From Zymoseptoria tritici IPO323 (lineage: Eukaryota; Ascomycota; Dothideomycetes; Mycosphaerellales; Mycosphaerellaceae): DNA of 64,000 nucleotides. A program made the translations under genes and the position numbers. Below, in pieces: positions 1 to 11,551 of the stretch (position 1 is its first letter; each line of letters starts with the position of its first letter). The stretch spans positions 248,001-312,000 of the forward strand of contig NC_018213.1 in assembly GCF_000219625.1 (NCBI RefSeq), read 5' to 3'. The notes beneath the pieces were generated by a model. The model was not told the DNA's origin. It worked only from the letters and a program-made list of their open reading frames with translations, and did not search any database.

Positions 1-2506
1 TCGTTGAACGGGAGCGTGGTGTCGGAAATGATCATCTTGACTGGCAGAGGGTCATGTTATTGTCCGAGGTTGGACGATAATGCATGCGATCGAGAATGTG
101 TGTCAGTTCGGAGATCAAGGGAGCTGTAAGTCGTGTGTGTGAAGATCCGGATGACTCCGGCTTGTATACCTCGATCGACACACAGCGTGAGGTAGTCAGG
201 GATCATTCGAGTTGCCGGCCGATCCGTCATAGGGATGATGTGTGCTAGGATGATGAGCGCGGGCATCCATGTTGAACCTCATTCCACAGCTTCGTCGCAA
301 GCATGGCGACCACGCCTTTGACATTTCCTGTCCGGACTTGTTGGGTCTCCCACTAGTATTGATGATCAACATCACGTACTCTGGGGTCTGGATTGTGTGG
401 AACGAGAGCTTTCGTCAGAGCGATAGACCCTGGGCAACGCCACCTTGCATCCTGCACTATCAATCGTGGACCTGTGCTTTGGGCTTCATGCTTTCCAGCT
501 ACGAAACCGCGAGGCACCAAATATCTGCGAAGCTCACAATCTTTGCCAAGGCCGAACTGAAAAATAGCATTACAGATCTCTCTTGGCTGACAATGAGCTT
601 CTGAAGCCTGAGAAGGAATGAAATAAAATGAAATCAACGCGATGAGGACGCATCGTACACAGCCCTCTTCCCCTTCCTCCATTCTCCACCTTCATCACCA
701 CCACCACCTTCTCCTCGTTCTCCTCGGACCTGGTGCATCACAACAATTTTCTCCACGTCCTTCTCCTCGTCTCCAGACGTCAACTTCGAGTGGAGGTCCA
801 GGTAGGTGTCCTTGTTGTTGCCTGGAGCGTTCGACGTTTAACACGACCACCTCCATGGGGTTATGCACTATCACAAATGTCAGGTTTGAGCGTCGAGAAT
901 CGCGAGGTGGTGTGTGGATGTGGGTGTGTCAAGACAGAGTGCGAGAGAGAGTGTGTGTGTGAGAGAGAGAGAGAGAGTGTGTGTGTGTGTGTGAGTGAGA
1001 GAGAGAGAGTGAGAGAGAGGGAGAGAGAGAAAGCGAGAGGGAGAGAGAGAGGCAAAGCCAAAACCCAGCGAAAAGACGTACAAGACAACACGCCGGCGTG
1101 TTTAGGCCGGCGGCACATTCCTCAGTGCATGGGTTCTTTTTTGGTGCCGCAGCAACGCCGAGAGCGAGCAGGAGGGTCGAGGTGAGCAGGAAGATGTTCA
1201 TCGTGGATCGTGGCTCGTGGCTGGCTCCAGAGTTTGTTTTGGAAAGGAGAAGGGTGAGTTCTCGTTGGTCCGTCGTTTGATGATTGACGATGTCTCGCTG
1301 GCTTTTGGAATGGTTGACGACTCGAAGCTGTCAGTGAATTGGCTGAGGGTTGAAAGAAAGATCAGGTCTAGAGGAGGGGGAAAGCGGCATCTTATGGACA
1401 ACAATGCTCTGACTCCTGGGACTACGAAAGGATGGACCCGCGCCGCCATACCATTTGGGACCATTCCTTTTGCGGCCGCGAATCGCTAGGGAGTTGTCTT
1501 GGTAATTTGCTATGACTGGGGTCGGAAGACGTGGACTAAGTCCCGGCTCATGCCACATGGCAGCAGGCCCTTGTTCTGCGAACTCTCCCCCATGTTGATC
1601 TTCGTATGCACGAGACAGGTTGAACAAGGGCTGTCGACGAAGCGAGATGAGTTGTTCACACCAATGCCACCCATCGTCGAACTGAAACATGTTGCTGGCA
1701 CGATCGCGCTGCGGACATTGGTGGAAGATTTTCCAAGCGCCATTCGTATTGCACGAGACAGGTTTGTAGCTGAGTGACATGGGAGGACATTATCGACGTC
1801 CAGGAGGGATGAGACTATGGAGTCTTCGGTGGTGGTTCGATGAAGCAGCTCGTCGGTCGATACTGCTGCGAGGCAGGATGAGTCCAAAGGGAAACGGATT
1901 TATGACGACTTGTCCGTTACCTTTTAAGCGTCAGAGGACACTCGATATGGACGAGTTTGGACAGCGCGAGTTTGCTTCTGGTGGTGATCACGACAAGAGC
2001 AGATCCTGGCTGCCCTTGGTGACGGACGACTGCCACGTGTGCGCTATTTCTAGGTTGAGCGCATTGTTTCAATTTCCCATCCCTGTTGCCATATGCTAAT
2101 AGCCGGACTAGTCTGATATCTTGACCAGGACATTAGCTGGATTGCAAGCATACCTTCGAACGTGGTCTGGTCGATCTCCCATCCCCACCGGGTGTTGATG
2201 ATCGCTCCGCACAGACGCTGGCACGAAAGCGGTCGTCGAAAAGATCCTGGTCAATGCCACGTTATCTCCTGGATTGTCTCGCACCCAGAAAGCCATTGGA
2301 CGAGGAGGGGCGCTTTCCTAGAATCTTCATTGATCAATTTGGAGCTCCATCTTGGGCCCGAATCCTGGTTTGCTGGAAATACATGCAGCAGCAGCATCAC
2401 CACGTTCGAAGAATTGCTGCATCCTCCATGTCACGAGCTAGAAACCTCCACCCGACAAGACACAACATCTTTGCGATCTCTCCCGAAAACTGCATCAACA
2501 CGTCTT
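1..2506. other. gene-less stretch
   Basis: Several short open frames exist on both strands, but none has a recognisable family, a convincing start, or introns that extend it. The only clear structure is the GT/GA simple repeat listed separately. The stretch may hold degenerate coding remnants or the edge of a gene lying outside the window. Confidence 0.5.
938..1062. repeat. GT/GA microsatellite
   Basis: Runs of alternating GA and GT dinucleotides, interrupted by AAAGCGAGAGGG-type variants, fill about 125 bp. The open frames crossing it in both directions consist of low-complexity Arg/Glu or Ser/Leu and are not real genes. Confidence 0.9.
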
Positions 2507-3576
2507 CTACGACGACTTGAATTGTAGCTTCGGGTCTGGTCCACGGACTCGGCCGCAGTACCATGATTCCGCGCTTATCACGAAAGTCTCCTCCTTGACG
2601 GCACACTGATCCAAGCCCATGGTCTCCAAGACCTCTCGCTTGCTCACTCCACCGAAGAGGAAATATTGTGGAAGTCCGTGCATCGTGAACGGTCGGATTT
2701 TCTGCGCCTGCTCGTCACCAATCGTCTGCAGCCAATTTAATAACACAGTACCGAAAGTCTCCTTCAGTCGCCGCCTGATTTCGTGGTCCACTTCAGCTGT
2801 CTGTTGGTGGCGCCCCAAGTAGCCGCGTCTCATCGACCTCTCCAGGGGCAGGAAAAAGACTCGAGTGCTCAGAAAGAGAGGTAAAACCTCACTCCGCAGC
2901 TTCCGATTGACATGCATTAAACTGCAGGATGGAGCGAATTCCATGGTTCCGTTGTTACAAGGCGGAAGGACGCTCACTTCGTTGTTTCGCGTGAGGTCGT
3001 CTTCGTGGATCCCAAGGACATCCTCATAAATCACATTGCGGAGCTCCGGGCTCAGCTTGAAGAAGTCAAAACGCCTCCGCGATGCCTCGATGGCTTCCTG
3101 TCTACGATGCACTTGTCAGCCATTTTTCTCTGCGATTGGACTTTCCAGACCATGACTTACGCCTGTGCAACACCTTCTGTGATTTCTGCAGCGGCTCGAT
3201 CAAACATGGCTTGGATACTGTCCCTATTCATCCAGCCGAACTCTTCAGTCTGCATGAAGTACTTCGTCATTGTTTCGCGCATGAACTCGGCCACACTTTC
3301 GACCAGATTTTGTCGATGCTCGACATCGGTGATGGCGACATCAGATTCGTCGTCGCCGTCTTGATCGCCATCTTCGTCGTCGCTGTCTTGATCACCATCT
3401 TCGTCGTCGCTGTCTTGATCACCATCTTCGTCGTCGCTGTCTTGATCGCTATCTTCGTCGTCGCTCTTGGCCATGGTATCTGACTGCGACTCGGAATCGG
3501 CATCGCCACTTTCTTCATCGACAAGCGCTTCCACGGCGGGGTATGTCTCGAGCAAATCCATGGTAGTGGTAGACAT
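2507..3576 (-). CDS. 2EXR-domain protein with acidic repeats
   Basis: Two exons, 3576-3161 and 3101-2507, are separated by a 59 bp intron (GTAAGT donor, GCTGAC branch, CGTAG acceptor, phase 2), giving 336 aa. Residues about 25-80 are very acidic and contain an in-frame repeat of DQDSDDEDG. From about residue 150 (FFKLSPELRNVIYE) the protein matches the 2EXR pattern, an F-box-like fold expanded in Pezizomycotina; the later segment with Leu-Arg-Ser-Glu-Val-Leu-Pro-Leu-Phe is also typical. The family has no defined biochemical role. The gene is divergent from a related gene at 4071-4954 with a 494 bp shared upstream region. Family assignment is good; function is unknown. Confidence 0.8.
3345..3470 (-). 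repeat. 27-bp in-frame coding minisatellite
   Basis: A 27 bp unit (core on the plus strand ATCTTCGTCGTCGCTGTCTT) is repeated about four times with few changes. On the minus strand each copy encodes DQDSDDEDG, so copy-number changes would not shift the frame of the 2EXR gene. Confidence 0.85.
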
Positions 3577-4070
3577 AGCTGTCGACGATCGGAGGTGAGG
3601 CCGGAAGACTCTCCAGGAGATGTTCGGCCTTCATTATATAGGCACAGCGATGGAGCCCCTTGCTTCAGAATTAGGCCATACAGCTCACCGGTCGACCCGA
3701 CGAATCACAAGCGTTACTTCGGGCAATTGAGCTCCCAGCTGCGACATGAAAGGCCATGTGTTCGACGGTGGGAAGGCCTCGGATTCGGTTGCAGCGGTTC
3801 TTGCCTTCTGCTTGTGTTCGGCCCGGCGTTTCGCATGCTCAATTCTGCGATTCATCAGATGGCCGAGAATCCGGATCTCGTGATGATTACGCAAGCGAAT
3901 GTTACACAGCCCGGTTGGTCGAGCCCCTTGCATAGCGATCAAGGCGCATCTGTCGATTGGCTATCAACGAGCTCCTTCTGTGGGACTTCAGCAAAGAGCT
4001 GCCGCCCGATCCTTCCCTTCTGGCTGTCTTCGAACAACCCTTCGAACGTAGTGCAACGGCCACTCTCCAA

Positions 4071-4954
4071 ATGTCGCATCTCCGGGAATATTCGCCAGAC
4101 GAGCAGGATCCAGATCTGGCCTTCGATTTCGGCTATGTCTGGGTCGATATCGATACGCCTTGGGACGAAGACACCGTCACGTATGAGATGTGCCCGCATC
4201 AAGCCAGCCACGAAGTCGGAAAGACTGTCCAAACAATGCTCATACAGCAGTATCGATACATGGACTCCCAGTCGTTGCGAAGCATCGTCGATGCCACAGT
4301 GGCTACTCTGCGCGATAGCATCATCGCAAAGTAAGTCGAAGAGCTCGTTGATGTATTTCGGTATTGTCCCTACAAGTGCTAACGTTGAATAGTCAACCAG
4401 CAAGACTAGCTCGTCGAAAACGGACGGCATTCTTGAACCTGCCCGTCGTCGACATTAGGGTCATGATCTACGAATTCGCTCTTGCAAGACCACTACAGCA
4501 CGACAACGATCGTGGAGATTACGCCGATCCTCCGCCGGCTCTGCTGAAAGTCTCTCGTACAGTTCGTGCAGAAACGATGCCGATTTTCGGCCAGTTGAAC
4601 TCCTTCATCGCATCGACCTCGAGTGCGTCGAGTGTTATAGCAGCAAGACGCTGGCTGGACCACCTGGGCAAACAATCAGGAGGCCGTCTCAAGAATTTCG
4701 CTGTCGTTGTCACCGGTGAACGGATCAACCGGCCCCCATACGGTCACATCAGCATTATGAGAAATATGGCGCGTTTGACAAGTCTGGCAGAAGAGTGGGA
4801 ACGTCATCATCGGGATGAGGTTAAGAAAGAAGTTTTAGAGACACTTGGGTTGCTTGATTTCGGCATTCCTCTTGATGTCTTCCAACTCCACTTCGATCCG
4901 GGATATCGTGCTGGTCCAGATTGGCCAATGTGGGAGCTTATGGGAAGGGGCTAG
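4071..4954 (+). CDS. 2EXR-domain protein, divergent paralogue
   Basis: Exons 4071-4330 and 4393-4954 are joined over a 62 bp intron (GTAAGT donor, GCTAAC branch, ATAG acceptor, phase 2), giving 273 aa. The 2EXR-like core begins near residue 97 (AFLNLPVVDIRVMIYEFAL) and continues with a Lys-Val-Ser-Arg-Thr-Val-Arg-Ala-Glu-Thr-Met-Pro-Ile-Phe segment. The N-terminal part is acidic, as in the neighbour at 2507-3576, and the intron falls at the same place and phase relative to the 2EXR core, which supports an old duplication. The start is uncertain: the frame is open back to 3936 without an ATG, so 4071 is the first ATG, and an extra 5' exon is possible. Confidence 0.7.
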
Positions 4955-5008
4955 AACTGAGTTCAAGCACTTCCCCAGGACCTATATTCATATAGCGCCC
5001 GTATCTCA

Positions 5009-6489
5009 TCAGAGCCCCTTGAGAAGAACCTTCACACCCGCCAGCACTTCCTGCCCAGTCGGCACAATCTGATCCGGCGGCAGCACAAATCCATTCTGGC
5101 CCTTGTCTCTCAGCTCGATAGCATACGCATACTTCGCCTTCGCAATATCAGTCGCAAAGTCCGCACTGCTGCCCGTGGTCGGATAGAGTGTTGCTCCTGA
5201 TGGCCCAACAGTGTACTCCGTTCCGTAGACCGCTTTGATAGCCGCTCCTGCCTTCTGAGCCAGACTGACTTGACTCGCTGAGTTGGCTGGGACACTGGCG
5301 GTGTAGCCATATGGCGAGAGGAGGTAGTTGCCGTAGGAGTGGAAGTCGAGGTAGAGAGCGATGGGCTGTTTCGCTGAGACGCCGGTCATTTGCGAGACCA
5401 AGGCTTTGTTCTCGGGAGAGTCGCCAGCGGCCTTGCCCTTGTATGTCTGAGCGCAGGGGTTGGTGGAGGCGCCGTTTGGATCGCCGGTCCACTGGTAGGG
5501 CCTACACAAGGGTCAGCACATATCAGAGACAGTTCAGGTAGACAGAGGCCTGGCATCTTCGAGAAGTTTTCGGCAGATCACGCTTCCAGGACTTACCAGT
5601 TGCGATTAACATCCGTGCCGTAGCAGGTGGGGAGATTGAGGACCTTGGTCGGAGAGCGGTTCTTCCGCCACAGACGATCATTGGTTTGAGTGTAGACAAA
5701 GCCGTCAGGGTTGACGACCGGCATGATGTAGAAATCGTATTTGTCGAGGATGGAAACATATTCGGCGTCGCCGGTCTTGTAGCCGTTGATGATAGTGTAG
5801 GCGAGGTATTCCACGGTCATGGTGGTGATCCACTCGCGGGCCTGGAATCAACATGTCAGTCATGTTAATCCTCTCATACCCAACGACCAAACTTACATGA
5901 ACGGTGCCGTGCCAGATGATGGCCTGCTTGGGCGTGGAGCTGGCCTTGCCAAAGAGCTTCAATCCAAAGATATCGCGGCCCTCGTAGGACTTGCCAGCCA
6001 CGAACGCCTGCGAGTTCGATGCGAACGCAGCATTCAGGTCCTTCCAGTACTGAACGTGCTGGGCGTAAGAGTGGTAGCTGTTGAACCACGAAGTGGCCGG
6101 GAGCGATCCAGACTGTCTTCGGGAGACGGACTCGTAGTCGCCAAAGTCCTTCTCGACGGCGATATCTAGACCGAGATTCTCGTGCATGACGCTGTAGTTG
6201 AGGCCGAGTGCCTCGAAGGCTGCGACATCACTGCCAGGAACGGAGATGTCGAGGTGTTTTGAATTCTCAAAGTTCCATTGCTCAAAGGGCAGAGCGGACA
6301 AGGCCGTCAGGACTGCATCCGCGTCGCCGTCAGTGTCGATGTGGTAGACCTGGAGGGCATCAGTGCGCTGTCAACTTTGTGAATGAATAGTCTTCTCACC
6401 TTGTAGCCATCGTAAGTAACGGCCTGCTCTCTGGGCAGCACGGATGCAAGCGCCAGAGCTACAAAAGGAAGAAGACGGAAGGTGAACAT
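5009..6489 (-). CDS. secreted M14 metallocarboxypeptidase A-like
   Basis: Four exons (6489-6400, 6349-5897, 5841-5597, 5501-5009) with canonical introns of 50-95 bp encode 426 aa. Residues 1-23 form a signal peptide, followed by an M14 activation propeptide to about residue 110. The zinc site is visible as His181 and Glu184 in HGTVHAREW, which is assembled across intron 2, plus His317 in DFHSYGNYL. The general base is Glu392 in AIELRDKG, and the substrate-binding DVNRNW is completed across intron 3. Family knowledge: such enzymes are secreted zymogens that trim C-terminal residues from peptides outside the cell. All catalytic residues are present and the length is normal. Confidence 0.93.
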
Positions 6490-7343
6490 GTTGCTATCGC
6501 CTGCTGAGGTGCGGTGTGATCGAGGGGAACACAGACCACGCCAACTCGAGGACCTCGCGAGGCATCTTGTACTCTATGCCACCTGCTGTGCAACCGCGGC
6601 ATATCGCTCGTGATGCAGCAGCCGTACACATTAGCGTCGCACATCCCGGCTGCCACCTCCCTCTTTACGAAGATCTGCCGCCGGCGAGGTACTACCTCCT
6701 TGATCAAGTCTAGGGAGACGAATAGGCGAAGCGAAGCATGCATCGCCAAGCCATCGAGAGTGCAATGTACAGTAGATGGTACTGCGAACCCATCCAATCG
6801 ATCGTCTCAATTTGATTGAGTTGCTGCCTCTCTCATTCGGGTGTCCCTCGATCAGCGGACCTGAGGTGTCTTGGCTGCACTATAGGGAGCAGAGGTGTGA
6901 TAGATCTGCAGCTGGGCGCCCAGGAATCTTACCGCTTTAGGAAGGTGCCGGTGAGCCAAGCTTCAACTCCGCAACCAGTGGGAGTTTTGCTACCGTTGAA
7001 GGTGCCTCCCGAAGATCGAGTTGCCACTGCATGGTATTTCGTGTGCAGTATTGTTCTCATCGATGGTGTATGGCCTGCTGACAGTCGACGAACATCAGTG
7101 TATTGAGGCGGAATCGCTGCTTGTGTAGCTGCATGCACATTCGAGATAACAGGTATCAATGCCTTCGTATAGAAGTCGTTCAGCAGTAGCGCCGTGCTTC
7201 GGTAATCAGCATTAGAGGCGTCTAGAATTGTCGCTGAACATAGCAAACGCTTGATGCTTTCGTCCGGAATGCATCCATATTAGCAGCTTGTCGACACCTC
7301 ATCTTCGACGTGGCGTTTTGCGTTAATCGCCTTCTTCACTCCC
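6490..7343. other. intergenic, no gene seen
   Basis: This holds the upstream region of the carboxypeptidase and the 3' flank of the EthD-like gene. The open frames here (for example 6929-7246 minus) have no recognisable features. Confidence 0.6.
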
Positions 7344-8188
7344 TCACAACTTCGACTTCTCCCCGCCCGCAAGCTCAGGATCCAATTCACTCGTGCACAA
7401 GATACAAGTATCAAGCAGCGCAGGCAACCTCGACTCATGGTTGACCTTCTGGTAATCCTCACTCGCCAGCACTATCACACCCAAGTCAGCAAAAGGACCG
7501 CAACTTCAGGAGACATATACTCACTATCAGTAAAGTGCTCAATGCTCGGATAATGCGCCAAAGCAACCTCATCCCACCCATACTTATCCTCATCCCGCGT
7601 TCCCTGATCCACCACCACCTTCCCCACAATCTTCGCATTCCCACCCCGCTTCTTACCAATCGACTCCCCAAAAGCCTTGCCATACCGCAAATAGCTGTCA
7701 TGCGCTTCCTTGCCCGGGTGGAAAGATAGCAGATTCAGCATACTCACGGCTCCCTTTCCGAGCGAAAAGTCTTTACTCCACTCCAGCAACTCATCGTTCA
7801 ACTCCAGTCCTTGAGTCGACTTGGTCATGCGCGGGTTCTTCAGCGATCCCGTTAGAGCTGGGACATCGCCCTGCTGCGGCTTGAGGAGTCTCTCGTTGCG
7901 GTCCTGGAAGCCATTGACTATGCTAGACGGTACGCCGGCTGTGATGCTCCAGTGGCGAGTGATGTAGTCCTCGGACAGGCAGGATTTCGGCAAGGGCGAA
8001 GAGGCCGGGAGGATGATCAGGAGGTCCCATTTTGCGTTGGGGAGGTGTGTCGAGAGCTTCTCGGGGCGGATGATCCAGCGGATGACGCGGGAGGTGACGA
8101 GTGGTTTGACAGAGGAGAGGTTTTTGAGATAGGCTGGAATGGAGGTTTTGGGTGTGAGGGCGACGAGGTGGACGGTGGCGAGAGGCAT
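7344..8188 (-). CDS. EthD/DUF1330-like fungal protein ending in SKL
   Basis: Exons 8188-7525 and 7471-7344 with a 53 bp intron (GTGAGT donor, GCTGAC branch, GATAG acceptor, phase 1) give 263 aa. The ATG at 8188 (MPLATVHLVAL) is chosen because it begins the conserved part; the open frame extends further upstream without features. The C-terminal half (SMLNLLSFHPG, GWDEVALAHYP, then the exon-2 motif HFTDMLASEDYQKVNHE) matches a common fungal family with a dimeric alpha/beta-barrel (EthD/DUF1330-like) fold. The spliced protein ends Ser-Lys-Leu, a canonical PTS1, so a peroxisomal location is inferred. The unspliced frame ends differently and lacks it. Substrate unknown. Confidence 0.85.
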
Positions 8189-8718
8189 ATTGAAGGACTT
8201 GAAATGATAGACGGGATTTGGAGACGTTTGTCTTTCTTCGTGTTGTCGCAAGCGGAGATGGAGTACTGTAGTCCTCGACCAAGGAATATCTTTGTGACGG
8301 AAAGGTGATGGAGGAGGGTGATGTCGTCGATCGCCTCGGCAATTCCTCAGCTCCACAGATCCGGCTAAGAGGTTGTAAGTGATGCTTCCACATACCATGC
8401 CAAACACAACGACATGAGTGCAATGAAGGCTGTGGGTTGTAAGACTATCCCCAATAATGTGCAGGTATGCGGGGACGGTGGCAGTAGTGCGCGGCAGTGT
8501 CGTTGCGATATCGTTTCATTCTCTCCCTTCGATCTACATACTGGGGTCCTAGCCACTATTTGGAGCGTCTCGTAGCAACCGCATGCTTCCTTCCCATCGT
8601 CTCTCGCACCATGAGCTCAGTGCGAAATTGATCAATAGCTCCATAGAGCATCCTTGGGGTATCCTCAACGCCACAAACCAGACCACCCTCCCGACAGCCG
8701 GAACCACGAACGCCCATC
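8189..8718. other. intergenic, no gene seen
   Basis: The upstream region of the EthD-like gene and the 3' flank of VID27. No coding or repeat structure was recognised. Confidence 0.6.
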
Positions 8719-11127
8719 CTAGTAAGGCGAGTTGACGATCTCGTTCCTCAAGTAACTGCCCCTCCCTTTCTTCGCTGGCGTGACCGGCGGCAGCATGATA
8801 CTGTCTCGCGTCGGTCTCTGCAGCGTCCTCCTCGCAACCATATCAACTTCATTTGGAAGCGCGACCACGATGTTGCGATCACTGCCGAATTTGAAGTTGT
8901 CCGCTTTGACTTCCTCCGAATACCTCCGGATGGAATATGGATCCTTCCTCCCAGCAAGCACCTTCTTCATCGACCAGGTCACGACAAAGGGACCAGTGGC
9001 ACTAATGATGGTCGTTTCCTCCTGATCCGGTCCGGTGTTGAAGTGTGCAACTTGGAATGAGAGCGGCACCTTTGTTTCATGCTGGAATTGTGCGACGTGA
9101 GAAGGTGTAAGTGCGAGACGGCGAGGCTGAGGTTTGTTGTCCTTGGCGAATGCCTTTTCGAAGCCGAGCTTGCCGGCGTTCTTGCCCTCGGATTGAAGAG
9201 CGTCGATGAGGAGGAGGTAGGTCTTGCACGTGGCTAGCACCCAGCGACCATCGGCGGAAGTGTCCAGTCCAAGGATAGGATCGCCGAGAGCGGGAAGAGC
9301 GGTCTTTGCATTGATGCCGAGACGGTCGAAAAGACGAATGTCACCTTTGTTCGAGGCAACGGCGATGAAGCCCTTCTCGGTAGTCGACACGGCGGAGAAG
9401 TCGTTCTTGCTGACGTACTGCTTGAGTTCGCTGTCTACGAGTTTGTTGCCACTCAGCCGTGGGTCGACACGGTAAAGAGCGTTCTTGGAGAGACCGAGGA
9501 ATGTCTGCTCGCCGGTCGTTTGAGCGAATTTGTTCTCGGGTGCGAAAATGTTGATGGGAATGTCGTCGTGGACCTTCCACTCATCAACCACCTTTCCAAC
9601 TTCGAGATCCATACGATAGACGCTGGTGGGGTCGTTGGGATTTTGAAGGACCATGTTGCGATCTTGCGAGTGGAGCATGACTTTCGAAGGCGCAAACTGT
9701 TTGCCCTTCAGGTTGGCGACCTTGTTGATGCTGGTGCTGAACTCGAGACCATTGTCTGCAGTGTGCTTGAAAACGCCGATCTTGTCACCGCGAACAACGA
9801 ACGATCGGTCCACGCTTGCACCGACGGCAAGTTGGCTGTTGACGTTGCCGTCCGCGTCACGGTGCACCACCTCATCTTCATCCTCATCGGAGTCATAATC
9901 GGGTGTTGCGGTGCGCTCGCGAGCTTCTTCGAAATCATCGTCTGAGTACTCATCCTCTTCCGCAGCCTCACGTTCGCGCTCATCATCCTTGTCATCCTCC
10001 AACACGAGATCGTTGAATGCGTTCAGCACGTACTCCTGGTCCGTCGACTTACCCCACTTCGTTTCATTCTTGTGTTCCCACAGTGCCTGCATCAATCCGT
10101 TCTGGAAGCGGTCGATCGTTTCGCGATCCTCAAACTTGAGCAGCCATGAGTACGCCGAGCCATCTTCAGTGTAGTGGTTGAAGATGAAGCTCAGGTATTC
10201 AAAGTTGAACACTGGGTTGATGTCGTCCACTACCTCCTGCCCAAGCCACTGCTTCTTGTCACCGGCAATCTGCAACCAGTACTTCCAGTTCCCAACCTCC
10301 GTGACGATCGCCTGCACACTTGCATCTTGAAGAATGAATGTGCCTGACTGGAAGTCGAATAGATGTAGCTCTGCCTCTTCTGCCACCAAGGTCTCTGTGC
10401 TTTGTGGTGCCTTGCGGTATGTCGGTGCCTTGGTCGGCGTCTTTTCCACCTTCACCTCCTCTTTCCTGCTCGTTTCACGTGGCATGATTGGGCTCTCTTC
10501 TCTGAGATCGTTCAGGGATTGCGCGATGGGAGAGATCGCAGGTGAGCGGTTCTGCGGGCTTGCGACCGGGCTTGCGAGTGGTATTCCTAGCTCGTCCTCG
10601 AAGACAAATTCGCGCAGCTGTCCCTCCGTCGCCTCTTCGTGACCACGACGATACTTTCTCTCAAACTGGCACTGCGTTGCGATCAACTCGAACGTGCTCG
10701 CAGCCTCAGGACGAGTCGATGCGTCGCAGACAAATTCCAGCAAGTCGCCTTCGTCGCCTGAAAGATCGCGCCAGGCAAGGACCAGTTCGCCGTCTTCTTT
10801 CAGCTCAATGCGCAAGTGAAGTTCCTCGTCCAGAAGAAAAGTCTTCTCGTCCTTGTCACCAACAGCGTCCCCCGCGTTATCCTCTGCGCCTTCTTCTTCG
10901 AGTAGTTCCGCTTCTCCTTCTTCGTAGGCGCGTTGGATGACGAGTTGATATTGATAGTCCTGATTCGTGCGGCGGATGAAGGCGGCAGCGTCGGTGAAGA
11001 TGAGCTCGCTGTAGCCCTTTGGCGATCGTGGGCGCACGATAAACAGCTGTCCGTGGGGTAATTCGGCGATGTTTTGCTTTTCGGAGTTGCCCCAAAGGTA
11101 GGAGGAGAGCGATTTCAAGGCGAACAT
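8719..11127 (-). CDS. VID27: VID27 family protein
   Basis: A single uninterrupted 802 aa frame. The N-terminus (MFALKSLSSYLWGN, then GQLFIVRPRSPKGYSELIF) and the central PH-like segment (LHLFDFQSGTFILQD) are characteristic of VID27. A long Asp/Glu stretch (residues about 375-425) precedes a C-terminal beta-propeller region with VASNKGDIRLFDRLG and LDTSADGRWVLATC. In yeast the protein is cytoplasmic and was named from vacuolar import and degradation of fructose-1,6-bisphosphatase; its molecular role is poorly defined. Full length for the family, no introns, no odd features. Confidence 0.93.
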   Translation of the reverse strand: MFALKSLSSYLWGNSEKQNIAELPHGQLFIVRPRSPKGYSELIFTDAAAFIRRTNQDYQYQLVIQRAYEEGEAELLEEEGAEDNAGDAVGDKDEKTFLLDEELHLRIELKEDGELVLAWRDLSGDEGDLLEFVCDASTRPEAASTFELIATQCQFERKYRRGHEEATEGQLREFVFEDELGIPLASPVASPQNRSPAISPIAQSLNDLREESPIMPRETSRKEEVKVEKTPTKAPTYRKAPQSTETLVAEEAELHLFDFQSGTFILQDASVQAIVTEVGNWKYWLQIAGDKKQWLGQEVVDDINPVFNFEYLSFIFNHYTEDGSAYSWLLKFEDRETIDRFQNGLMQALWEHKNETKWGKSTDQEYVLNAFNDLVLEDDKDDEREREAAEEDEYSDDDFEEARERTATPDYDSDEDEDEVVHRDADGNVNSQLAVGASVDRSFVVRGDKIGVFKHTADNGLEFSTSINKVANLKGKQFAPSKVMLHSQDRNMVLQNPNDPTSVYRMDLEVGKVVDEWKVHDDIPINIFAPENKFAQTTGEQTFLGLSKNALYRVDPRLSGNKLVDSELKQYVSKNDFSAVSTTEKGFIAVASNKGDIRLFDRLGINAKTALPALGDPILGLDTSADGRWVLATCKTYLLLIDALQSEGKNAGKLGFEKAFAKDNKPQPRRLALTPSHVAQFQHETKVPLSFQVAHFNTGPDQEETTIISATGPFVVTWSMKKVLAGRKDPYSIRRYSEEVKADNFKFGSDRNIVVALPNEVDMVARRTLQRPTRDSIMLPPVTPAKKGRGSYLRNEIVNSPY

Positions 11128-11551
11128 CGCTTCGTTTATTGTAAGTATTGGTGGCGCATCACGAGGACAGGAGTGTCGAAGGGAGAGAGGTGTGGCGTGG
11201 GAGACAAAGGTGGTTGTCAGGAAGCAAGATTGTTTGGTGTTCCAGTTGGTTGGAACCTGAAATGACGCGCTATCTCCATGAGCTACGGGAAGCTCCCGCC
11301 TCTAGCGAGAACTTACTTGCGCTGTCACATGTCACATGGAAGACGACAGGGCAAAGATTAAATCAAAGAGAGAGGCAGAAGCTCGTTACAATGGACAAAG
11401 CAGCGAGTCTCAAGCCGGTGCTCAGCCTGGAGTCGTAATGCCTCTATTCTGCTCTCTTTGAATCTAAGGTAGAATTCGAGTACTCATTCCGTCCTGTATC
11501 CAGTTCAATCTACTCGACCAAATTTGAATAGCATGACAGCTCCTCACGTCG
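11128..11551. other. intergenic, no gene seen
   Basis: The VID27 upstream region. The short open frames here are not supported by homology or splice signals. Confidence 0.6.

Noticed and set aside
861..1201. Several minus-strand frames rich in Ser and Leu
   Set aside because: They are translations of the GT/GA microsatellite. One (929-1201) starts like a signal peptide but runs straight into the repeat.
3595..4392. 265-codon plus-strand frame
   Set aside because: It overlaps the 2EXR exon in another frame, has no family features, and looks like chance openness in GC-rich DNA.
3939..4430. 163-codon open frame on the minus strand
   Set aside because: It is antisense to the plus-strand 2EXR exon, which has a matching intron and family motif; the minus frame has neither.
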